Assembly (NCBI RefSeq): GCF_037392515.1
Contig: NC_090291.1
Location: 37,223,001-37,287,000, forward strand
Reading direction: 5' to 3'
Source of the DNA: Haliotis asinina
Taxonomy: Eukaryota; Mollusca; Gastropoda; Lepetellida; Haliotidae
DNA length: 64,000 bases
This document shows, piece after piece, positions 57,901-64,000 of the stretch (position 1 is its first letter; every line of letters begins with the position of its first letter). The translations under genes and the position numbers were made by a program. The notes below the pieces were generated by a model, which did not search any database, was not told the DNA's origin, and saw only the letters and a list, made by a program, of their open reading frames with translations.

Positions 57901-60059
57901 TCCGAGGACATCTCCATGATGCTGGGCAAACGTCCGTCTGTCTACTGGAAGTTCTGCTGGTGCTTCATGACCCCTGCCATGTTGTTTGTGAGTGTCTGCG
58001 TTAACCTCTGACCCGCCATGTTGTTTGTGTCTGCGTTAACCTCTGACCCGCCATGTTGTTTGTAAGTGTCTGCATTAACCTCTGACCCTCCATGTTGCTT
58101 GTGTCTGCGGTAACCTCTGACCCGTCATTGTGTTTGTGTCTCCGTTACCTCTGACCCCACCATGTTGTTTGCAAGTATCTGCGCTAACCTGTGTCCCCGC
58201 CATGTTGTTTGTGAGTGTCTGCGTTTGGCTATGATCCCGCCATTTTATTTGTTTGTGTTTGCGTTAGACTTCGGTTCTCGCCATGCGGTTTATGAGTGTT
58301 TGCGGTAGAGTACGATTCAGATTCCCGCCATATTGTCCATTAGAGTCTGTACAATTTGGTTGATTCCGCTTCATAGTCCATTAGAGTCTGCACAAGGCTG
58401 TGACCCCGCCATAGTGTCCTTTAGTGTCTGCACAAGGCTGTGACCCCGCCATATTGTCCTTTAGTGTTTGCACAAGGCTGTGACCCCGCCATATTGTCCT
58501 TTAGTATCTGCACAAGGCTAAGACCGACTTTCCTCTTTTATGTTACTGCATCGTTTCGTTTGTCTCTTAACTCCTGGCATGGTGTTCGTGTTTGGGTTAT
58601 CGTACGAGCCCCAAATAAATTTATTTTCCATCCACAATTGGCGTAACCTCGCAACCTCAACATTTTATGATCCCAAATAATCCGATCCATGTTGCAGACT
58701 GTGGTAGTGTTCAAGTCTATCCAGTACAAGCCATTGACGTATGGCGACTACATCTACCCAGACTGGGCGCAGGCTCTCAGCTGGCTGGTGGCTCTCTTTC
58801 CTATCGGCGCAATCCCCGTCTGGTTTCTCTACTATCTGCTTCGCAATGGCGGCTGGGATGTAAGTAGCAAAATTACAGACTTGCACTATCGACTTCATGG
58901 GGACAAAGTCACGGTATGTTAATCATCGAAACATAATCGCCATCTTGATATTATTTGCCACTGTAATACATACTGCTGTGGTAACATTGTGGTAAAAGCG
59001 TTCGCTCGTCACGCCGAAGACCCGAGTTTGATTCCTCACATGGGTATAAAGTGTGAAGCTCATTTCTGGTGTCCCCCACCATGATATTGCTGGATATTGC
59101 TAAACTCACTCATAATCGTGTGTTGTCCCGACTGTCAAGTGACTGATAGTAACGATTTCCGCCGTCGAAGAAAGCAGGCATGATATCAACAACGTTATCG
59201 AAACCAGACAATCCCAACTACTTTGTCTCATCTCGCCGTGCCACAGAGTTGTAGGGCGAAAATCAGCTACTCTGATGCTGCTTAAATTAACATTGCTGTT
59301 ATGTTATTATTTCAAATGAAATGTTTTAGCAGGAGTAGGAAATGTGTATTCCATTTCTGGGCCTCCTTTAACAAAGCACTAGGGTGATCGTAATTCACTA
59401 AGGTGCTTAGTGCAATGTTAAAGAATGGGCGTGAAAAATAACCTAAGTAAAGGTTGCTACGTTAAGGGAGACCCTGGTTCGCAGTGGAAATTACTTATAC
59501 TTCAGACAAGTTGTTGCGCACATGGTAAAAGGTTACAATCGACAAACTAATACCAAACACTTATCGCTGCCTATCGCTTGCTCCAGTTGTTGGCGTAAAC
59601 AACGACATGTGTTGCACAGCACCTCTTCTAACAGGAAGTCAGTGTGACGTGACTAGCAAGCCTTTGTCGGCAGTACTTTAACACAACTACTGGCAGGTAT
59701 AACGTCTATACTAATTGCAAGTATTTAATTTTCATTCAGTCTGTACGATTTTTGCTTTTTACATCCGAGGTTGTACAATATTTCAGTTGATTAGGCAGCT
59801 GTCAACCCCACTCCCAGGGTGGGGCCCTGCGCTTGAGGAAAACCGGAAGTTCCGGTACGCAGGAACTCGTCAGATTGAGACGATAGAGGTCCCGGTAGAG
59901 TCTGATGACGGGAAGGACGTAAGCAGAGAAATGAACGGCTATGCTCCCAAGACTGGTGGTCAGGACAAGTTGGACAACAAAGGTGCTGGACTGGACAATC
60001 CGGGGTTTACTAAGGGGGACGAGCCGCCTTCTTACCAGGATACATTCACCAAGATGTAG
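48421..60059 (+). CDS. SLC6 family Na+/Cl- dependent transporter, glycine transporter-like (5' exon missing)
   Basis: Fourteen exons join without a phase conflict to 640 codons and TAG. TM1 has [14 protein letters not shown], the signature of the family. TM3 has GVYYNV. The long second outer loop has the conserved pair [10 protein letters not shown] and four N-glycosylation motifs (NNS, NAT, NIT, NTT). EL3 reads [13 protein letters not shown]6 is [22 protein letters not shown]8 starts GFSSQFSIIET, TM11-12 and the tail [14 protein letters not shown] follow. These transporters carry amino acids or amines across the plasma membrane with Na+ and Cl-. Order and wording fit the GlyT (SLC6A5/A9) group best, but TM6 has Ser where glycine transporters have Trp (AWGGL), and TM8 lacks the LD/LG pattern, so the substrate is open. 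Codon 1 here is Lys at 48421 after a TTTCAG acceptor; an in-frame ATG at 48370 exists but sits in SINE-tail-like sequence, so a further 5' exon is likely. The tail ends [13 protein letters not shown]. Confidence 0.92.
48668..48945 (-). mobile_element. SINE family A with internal poly-G expansion and partial duplication
   Basis: Tail side GTGAGGGGGTGAGATTATTT, then a run of about 36 G (48717-48753) exactly where other copies have GGGGACACC, then two versions of the CCCATGTGGGGA region (48780 and 48890) and CAACCACTTGGCTACCCCAA. Confidence 0.82.
49003..49134 (+). CDS. SLC6 gene exon B (TM1 end, TM2)
   Basis: 132 bp, acceptor GACACAG, donor [22 protein letters not shown] and [14 protein letters not shown], both hallmark strings. 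Confidence 0.95.
49240..49353. mobile_element. Short MITE with GGGCCTCCTTTC ends
   Basis: Left GGGGCTCCTTTCAAGAAGC and right GTGCTTTGTGAAAGGAGGCC are inverted repeats; about 113 bp. The inside, with AAGGTTAACCTTAA, is itself palindromic. Another copy lies at 59356-59475. Confidence 0.75.
49480..49757 (-). mobile_element. SINE family B, diverged
   Basis: AAATCCAGTGACCAACATGA, GATACAATGACATGTGTCAA and GTGCCTAACCACCCGATACC; carries an insertion or duplication in the middle. Confidence 0.72.
49787..49912. mobile_element. MITE copy 4, left end decayed
   Basis: Right end CATATGTTCCCTTATTTATT then TCCCTCAGTATAT as in the 17.5 kb copy. Confidence 0.65.
50082..50279 (+). CDS. SLC6 gene exon C (TM3, outer loop 2)
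   Basis: 198 bp, acceptor CTGCAG, donor A|GTATGT. TM3 and the cysteine pair of the loop. Confidence 0.94.
50385..50676 (-). mobile_element. SINE family B, with a duplicated tail region
   Basis: Two successive tail starts (GTTTAGTTTTACGCCACACT at 50397 and again at 50465), then GAGCATCGATCTACGCAGCT and TGACCACCCGATTCC. Either one copy inserted into another or a local duplication. Confidence 0.82.
50869..50911 (+). CDS. SLC6 gene exon D (micro-exon in outer loop 2)
   Basis: Only 43 bp. Acceptor TCCACAG, donor GTAAGT. Encodes [13 protein letters not shown]; needed to keep phase between exons C and E and equivalent to the SEEFW region of relatives. Confidence 0.88.
50912..52833. other. SLC6 gene intron D, no clear feature
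   Basis: Longest intron of the gene (1.9 kb). ORFs of 70-110 codons occur on both strands without recognisable motifs. Confidence 0.45.
52834..52966 (+). CDS. SLC6 gene exon E (TM4)
   Basis: 133 bp, acceptor GTTTTAG, donor AAG|GTAGCT. Encodes [18 protein letters not shown] and TM4. Confidence 0.94.
53321..53455 (+). CDS. SLC6 gene exon F (TM5, outer loop 3)
   Basis: 135 bp, acceptor ATGCAG, donor [29 protein letters not shown] and the GA-GI-YYL-P-W pattern. Confidence 0.95.
53603..53706 (+). CDS. SLC6 gene exon G (TM6)
   Basis: 104 bp, acceptor TTTCCAG, donor AG|GTGTGT. Encodes [12 protein letters not shown] and the substrate-site helix with SACSGG. Confidence 0.95.
53755..53870. mobile_element. 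Possible MITE fragment in intron G
   Basis: ACTTGCGACAGTCGTAACTC followed by CTGCTTTGCGAAAAGAGGCC resembles the CTTTG...AGGCC end of the short MITE family. Left end not found. Confidence 0.4.
53952..54076 (+). CDS. SLC6 gene exon H (TM7)
   Basis: 125 bp, acceptor CACCCCAG, donor [27 protein letters not shown] and VLGFMAYN. Confidence 0.95.
54880..54972. repeat. Compound (TA)n(TG)n(TA)n microsatellite
   Basis: About 40 bp TA-rich, 32 bp TG, 20 bp TA in intron H. Confidence 0.96.
55063..55175 (+). CDS. SLC6 gene exon I (outer loop 4, TM8 start)
   Basis: 113 bp, acceptor TTCACAG, donor [29 protein letters not shown] and the helix to GFSSQ. Confidence 0.95.
55450..55592 (+). mobile_element. 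SINE family A
   Basis: TTGGTAGTCTTGTGGTTAAA, CCCGGTTTGATCCCCACATG and GTACACTGTGTGAAACCTGT; tail ends ATTTCACCCACTT. Confidence 0.82.
55804..55944 (+). CDS. SLC6 gene exon J (TM8 end, TM9)
   Basis: 141 bp, acceptor CTGTTTCAG, donor [29 protein letters not shown] then TM9. Confidence 0.95.
56243..56403. mobile_element. MITE copy 5
   Basis: AAACAAATAAGGGAACACAT on the left and GTGTTCCCTTATTTGTTTCT on the right form a near-perfect inverted repeat. The middle shares CACCCACAACGCAA and GAAAAGAATAAAGGA with copy 4. Confidence 0.8.
56808..56882. repeat. A-rich tract (AAAAC/AAACG)n
   Basis: ACAAAACAAAAACGAAAC type repeats. Confidence 0.85.
57018..57165 (+). mobile_element. SINE family A
   Basis: GGTTGAAGCATTCGTTCGTC, CAGGTTCGATTTCCCAAATG and GGCGTAAAACTGAACTACCT. 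Confidence 0.82.
57293..57392 (+). CDS. SLC6 gene exon K (TM10)
   Basis: 100 bp, acceptor GATGTAG, donor [27 protein letters not shown] and [10 protein letters not shown]-like end. Confidence 0.94.
57887..57987 (+). CDS. SLC6 gene exon L (inner loop 5, TM11 start)
   Basis: 101 bp, acceptor CTGCAG, donor [29 protein letters not shown] and the helix to PAMLF. Identical in all bases to the paralog's exon at 63369-63469. Confidence 0.95.
57976..58525 (+). repeat. Minisatellite grown from an exon end and its splice donor
   Basis: About 14 units of 33-45 bp, of which the first is the 3' end of exon L with its donor: GCCATGTTGTTTGTGAGTGT followed by CTGCGTTAACCTCTGACCC. Later units keep CCATGTTGTTT and often a donor-like GTAAGT or GTGAGT (58061, 58209). 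Units after 58320 drift to CATATTGTCCTTTAGTGTCT. Confidence 0.9.
58698..58859 (+). CDS. SLC6 gene exon M (TM11 end, TM12)
   Basis: 162 bp, acceptor TTGCAG, donor [28 protein letters not shown] and TM12. Confidence 0.95.
58975..59113 (+). mobile_element. SINE family A
   Basis: GTGGTAAAAGCGTTCGCTCG, GAGTTTGATTCCTCACATGG and TCTGGTGTCCCCCACCATGA. Confidence 0.88.
59356..59475. mobile_element. Short MITE with GGGCCTCCTTT ends, second copy
   Basis: GGGCCTCCTTTAACAAAGCA at the left; the interior words TTAAAGAATG and AAGGTTGCTA are reverse-complement relatives of those in the copy at 49240-49353. Confidence 0.7.
59787..60059 (+). CDS. SLC6 gene exon N (cytoplasmic tail, stop)
   Basis: 273 bp, acceptor [26 protein letters not shown] and an acidic, Gly/Asp-rich tail ending [11 protein letters not shown] then TAG. 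The PPSY is a possible WW-domain ligand (PPxY). Confidence 0.93.
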   Translation: MIRQLSTPLPGWGPALEENRKFRYAGTRQIETIEVPVESDDGKDVSREMNGYAPKTGGQDKLDNKGAGLDNPGFTKGDEPPSYQDTFTKM

Positions 60060-61047
60060 GTAATTTCCTGCAGTGACGTCAGGAAGCAGGGACTTTCCAC
60101 ATAGAGTTGAATGACGTTCTGGGTAGCAGTTGAACAAGCCTCACAGGAACAGACAATAATGGTGGGCTTCTACAGAACGATGAATCTGTAACACCTTTTT
60201 CGTGATTCTTCTCTATGGGAAGTTTTTAAGAGATTTCTTTACAACTGTGTATGTCAGGTCTTTTTGTTTCACATACTTTGTGTTGATAAACTCCAAGACC
60301 AATTTAGACAATTTTACAGCCATTCCTGTAAAACGTATTAATGCCACACTGTTTCCTGTCTGTGCTCAGAGAGTCTTTGTCCAGCTATCGATGGAACATC
60401 ACATATTCCATATTCTGCTATATGTAATTTCGATATGATTATGAAAGTGATAAATTTATGGTGTTATATAAGTGTGAATTGCCCTAAAAATTAGAAGTTA
60501 TGAGAAATATATTTAACCAGATCTGTACAGGTTTGTGTTTCCGTCTGAATATTATTTTAATGTTAGTCATGTTTGTGATCTGCACCGAGGAGGTGATGGG
60601 TGGGGTTTAGTCACACGTTACTTCAGTGTTACGGAGTCTGCGGAGTGTCCTGATAAATATTCATTGACAAGTGTTGAACAAGTTTTACTTCTTAAGGAAT
60701 CTGAAAGAGAACAAATTAATATTCTCATATTTCCCTATTCTGTAATGATACTTATGCAAGAAATGATACACATCAACAGCATTTAAGTTTCATGGCAGAC
60801 AAAGTCGTTCTTTTAAATCAACGGTTCTCCAGTACTGTTTGGTATATCTGTACACCCAAAAGGGATATATAAGCTTGGTTTATACACCCATTTTTTCATT
60901 GTCTCTGAAAATGTTTTGTTCGATATTATTAAGGATTAAACCCTATTTTGTAAATATATACCCTTCAGTTTTGTGTCATTTACATGATAAACACAGTATT
61001 CTACATATTAATCATTCCTAATATAGTGATGTGTGCATACATACTTA

Positions 61048-61101
61048 TATCATATAGCTGGAATATTGCTGAGTGCGGCGTAAACCTAATCTCACTCACT
61101 C
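61048..61101 (+). mobile_element. SINE family B tail stub
   Basis: ATAGCTGGAATATTGCTGAG, then GTGCGGCGTAAACC and CTCACTCACTC; only the 3' 50 bp, as expected from 5' truncation. Confidence 0.8.
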
Positions 61102-61489
61102 ATATATGCCTTATACAAAGGACAGTTTACGTCTTAATTTAAATTGTTTGCCATTGCTGTCATAAATCCATATAATATTACAAGCGATCTATATGCCTTG
61201 AACTTGATGTAAGATCGGTTTCTTACATGTATGAAAACTCAGATATGTGTCATGCATCATGATTAAATACATCAACCTTTATTTAGAGGCATTTTAGCGT
61301 GCAATTAGAGGTGTTTATGAGGTGTCAGTGTAAGCCTGAGTTTCTCTTTGTATCAATGGACTTGTGTTGACAAAATATACTATATGCTTTAATACGCCCA
61401 CCGTCACCTGTTGAGCATGCACTGATGCTTCTATAGCATACAATAGCAATAGCAGATGTAAACATTTAAATGTCTAGTGTTAAAGTATT

Positions 61490-61590
61490 TCAAGCATGGT
61501 TACAATGTGCGAAGAGCAAATCTTTAGTCATCCGCCATGATATTGCCCGAAAATTGAGAAACGAGGCGTAAAACTATACTCACTCTCAAT
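61490..61590 (+). mobile_element. SINE family A, 3' half
   Basis: GGTTACAATGTGCGAAGAGC, CCGCCATGATATTGCCCGAA and GGCGTAAAACTATACTCACT. Confidence 0.7.
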
Positions 61591-61849
61591 TAGTGGCTGC
61601 TAGAAAATCTAGAAATGATTTTCACCGACAATCTGTAATATCTTATATACATACACCGCGCATTTGGAGTTGGCTTATGAGCTCTAAAACAATACACCAG
61701 CACACCATTAATCAACTCGCATGATCCAACCTGTATATTATCTTTAATTTGTTTCACTGCAATAGGTAATGGGACATCCTAGAACATGTTAATATTGACA
61801 AACTGAGTGTAGTTCTACTATCGAGTATACTGTCTTCAGCTGTTACTAG

Positions 61850-62047
61850 CTACATCTTTGTGGTGACGGTATCTGAATAAGACGGTGGTTTGTCGAGTCC
61901 CTGGCTGGCTGGACTGTCGGTATCCTGAAACGCTGGATTGTCCTTCCCAGCGTCCCCTTTGGATGATTCGCTAGCGTAGCGCCCTGTTCGGTTCTCGGGT
62001 AGAGACGGTCCCCACTCGGGCAGCGGGGAGGAGAGCCTCTTTAAGAG
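61850..62047 (-). CDS. SLC6 paralog exon N' (last)
   Basis: 198 bp, acceptor AATTACAG. LLKRLSSPLPEWGPSLPE, then a 40-residue tail; no ATG-initiated ORF covers it, so it is easily missed. Confidence 0.88.
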   Translation of the reverse strand, partial: LLKRLSSPLPEWGPSLPENRTGRYASESSKGDAGKDNPAFQDTDSPASQGLDKPPSYSDTVTTKM

Positions 62048-63469
62048 CTGTAATTTCAGGGGTGTATGTCGTCAAACTACGGTTATAACAGACACGTTTG
62101 TAACGAACTGATGGATACGACGAAATTGTTTCATCCTGGCCTCTTGATGTATACTTTTAGTCGAAATAGGTCATGCCAGCGACGAACTATTTGTATAAGA
62201 CCATCGAGTGATGGTCTAGTAACAGCATAAGAATCAAACTGCGCAATTAGTCGTACGGCGCGAATAACGGAATCGGGTGGTCAGGCTCACTGACTTGGTC
62301 ATCGTATGCCAAATTGCGCAGATCGGTACCTATGTCAAATATCAGTGGATTTTCTGGTCTAGATTCGATTATTTACAGACCGATGCTTTATCGCTTGAAT
62401 ATTGCTGGGAGCGGCGGTAACAAACCAAACAACAACCGTTCAGACACGTGGTATAATGATTTTGTCCACGGTGGCAAGGTGATCGACAGAATGTTTGACA
62501 GATACACGACAAAAAACAAACGCCTCTAAATAACTGTTAATACAAGGGAGAGACCGTTGGATGAGTGTGTCCTAGTATAATTACCTCCAAGCCGCCATTA
62601 CGGAGGAAGTGGAACAAGAACCAACCGGGGATAGCGCTCATGGGGAAGAGAGCCACCAGCCAGTAGAGGCCCTGCGCCCAGTCTGGGTAGATGTAGCTTC
62701 CAGACGCCATAGGGGTGTACTGAATAGACTTGAACACTATCACTGTCTGGAACAGAAGGTGTACTGGATTGACCTTCACACTATCACTGTGTGCAACGGA
62801 GGGTGTATTCAACAGATTTGAAAACTGTCGGCAACATGTGAACTGCTTATAATTTACTTTGAAGGACATAATAGACATCATTGTTCAAGAACATTTAAAA
62901 ACAATGTTCAAAAAAGATAAAATGATACAAAAAAACCCTCAAAACCCCAAAACAAACAAACAAACAACCCACAAATGAACAGTGGCCGGACAGTCTGTTC
63001 AAAAATCCAAACACGACAATGACCCAAGCTTCCACATCGGACGTACACGATATAAGCCATGGAGGAACCGTACTCAAATAACGCAGACATTCACAAAACC
63101 CATGAAGAGGCGCATAATGTAACTCACACACAACCGTCATGGCGGGAACATGAGTCTAAATCAGACACCTATAAGCGGCATGACGGCGTCATAATCAAAC
63201 GCAGACGCACGCTAACGACATGTCGGTGACATAGGCCTACACAGACACTCAGGAGACACACGGCCGCGTCACATGCTAAAGCAGCCACAAACAGCATGGT
63301 GGGGTCACAGGCTAATGCAAACACAAATAACGAACATGGTGGGGTCATAGGCTAACGCAGACACTCACAAACAACATGGCAGGGGTCATGAAGCACCAGC
63401 AGAACTTCCAGTAGACAGACGGACGTTTGCCCAGCATCATGGAGATGTCCTCGGAGAACCGACTGTAAC
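61850..63469 (-). CDS. Second SLC6 transporter gene, last three exons (partial)
   Basis: Minus-strand exons 63469-63369, 62746-62585 and 62047-61850 have the same lengths (101 and 162) and phases as exons L and M of the plus-strand SLC6 gene, then a shorter last exon of 65 codons plus TAG. Proteins: [40 protein letters not shown] and WLVALFPMSAIPGWF; last exon LSSPLPEWGPSLPENRTGRY ending PPSYSDTVTTKM. It is a paralog in inverted, tail-to-tail orientation. The 5' exons are beyond the window. Both tails share PPSY-D-(T/F)-T-KM, so the cytoplasmic end is probably a bound or sorted motif. All splice sites are canonical, so it looks like a working gene as far as seen. Confidence 0.92.
62262..62425 (+). 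mobile_element. SINE family B, in paralog intron
   Basis: GGAATCGGGTGGTCAGGCTC, TCTAGATTCGATTATTTACA and GAATATTGCTGGGAGCGGCG. Confidence 0.8.
62585..62746 (-). CDS. SLC6 paralog exon M'
   Basis: 162 bp, acceptor GTTCCAG, donor GAG|GTAATT; about 35 base differences from exon M. Confidence 0.94.
63140..63380 (-). repeat. Minisatellite grown from exon L' end and its donor
   Basis: About six units of about 40 bp on the minus strand; the first is the end of exon L' with its donor, later ones read CACCATGTTCGTTATTTGTG, CACCATGCTGTTTGTGGCTG and so on. Same position and origin as the array at 57976-58525. Confidence 0.82.
63369..63469 (-). CDS. SLC6 paralog exon L'
   Basis: 101 bp, acceptor CTGCAG, donor TTT|GTGAGT; no base differs from exon L at 57887-57987. 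Confidence 0.94.
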
Positions 63470-63654
63470 CTGCAGCAAGAATATAGTGATAACTCAAATA
63501 GCAGATCACTTCAAGTGGTGGTAAAACTACATGAAGTTACTTTTTTTTACCGTGTTCAATTCTACGCTTATATTTTACAGACACTTGTAAATTTGCAATC
63601 CATCGGGGCAGTACGTCATTCCAATAGCATCCACAGATAGTGTTTGTTACATTT

Positions 63655-63850
63655 GGTTGGTTGGTTGGTTGGTTGGTTGTTTAACGCCGCACTCAGTAAT
63701 ATTCCAGCAGCAGTCTGTAAATACTCGGGTCTGGACCAGACAATCCAGTGATCAACAGCGTGTGCCTCGATCCACGTAATCGGGATGCGACGTCAACCAA
63801 GTTGCTGACGACCACAGTGTGACGCCACCGCTACCCTCGTCGTTATAAAA
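63655..63850 (-). mobile_element. SINE family B with (GGTT)n tail
   Basis: TTGGTTGGTTGGTTGGTTGT, ACGCCGCACTCAGTAATATT, GACCAGACAATCCAGTGATC; the tail is (GGTT)n and not (GAGT)n. Confidence 0.83.
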
Positions 63851-63927
63851 GTAAACTGTAAATTTGGTCCGGTGTTGTTCTGAGGTAATAATTAAGTGCT
63901 TGATTTATATTTGACGTAACATTGATT

Positions 63928-64000
63928 GAGTGAGTTTTACGCTGTACTCCAGCTATATAGCGACCGTCTACAGTGATCAACAGCATTAGCATCGATCTAC
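63928..64000 (-). mobile_element. SINE family B, cut by window edge
   Basis: TTGAGTGAGTTTTACGCTGT and CAGCATTAGCATCGATCTAC. Confidence 0.8.

Larger units (their letters stand above)
60060..61849. other. Tail-to-tail intergenic region between SLC6 paralogs
   Basis: 1.8 kb holding both 3' untranslated regions. Contains a SINE-B tail stub (61048-61101) and a SINE-A stub (61490-61590). No other gene seen. Confidence 0.6.

Noticed and set aside
1-64000. LTR elements, endogenous viruses or Polinton-like elements
   Set aside because: No integrase, protease, capsid or paired long terminal repeats were recognised in the window.

Overview
The window is animal nuclear DNA, most likely from a gastropod mollusc of the abalone group (Haliotis). 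Genes are split by many introns with GT-AG ends. The spacers are full of two short SINE-like families ending in (GAGT/CACTC)n, and one of them looks familiar to me from abalone sequences. Small TIR elements, Tc1-like transposon remains and many minisatellites fill the rest. The species call rests on recalled repeat sequence and gene content, not on a database search.

Layout. 1-392: end of a decayed Tc1-like transposase gene. 530-11270: a composite satellite about 10.7 kb long, made of blocks of related T-rich units (about 27, 33, 38, 42 and 77 bp), with two copies of a small MITE and one 0.7 kb non-satellite island (6641-7310). 11270-19470: non-coding DNA with SINEs, four minisatellites, a MITE and the decayed tail of a LINE (12820-13860, minus). 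19475-36064: a complete WWOX gene on the minus strand in 8 coding exons, 436 codons, all splice phases agreeing. 36277-36348: tRNA-Gln(TTG) on the plus strand, about 210 bp from the WWOX start and divergent from it. 36350-48420: no host gene recognised; two different Tc1-like wrecks, SINEs and microsatellites.

48421-60059: an SLC6 Na+/Cl- dependent transporter gene on the plus strand, 14 exons found, closest in my reading to the glycine transporter group; its first coding exon was not found. 61850-64000: the last three exons of a second SLC6 gene on the minus strand, tail to tail with the first, running out of the window.

Most notable: the exon just before the penultimate one is identical over all 101 bases in the two SLC6 paralogs, while the next exon differs at about 35 of 162 bases, which points to gene conversion. 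In both genes the intron after that exon begins with a minisatellite whose unit is a copy of the exon's own 3' end plus its splice donor. WWOX (a WW-domain plus short-chain dehydrogenase protein) and the SLC6 transporters are unrelated in function, and nothing suggests they act together.
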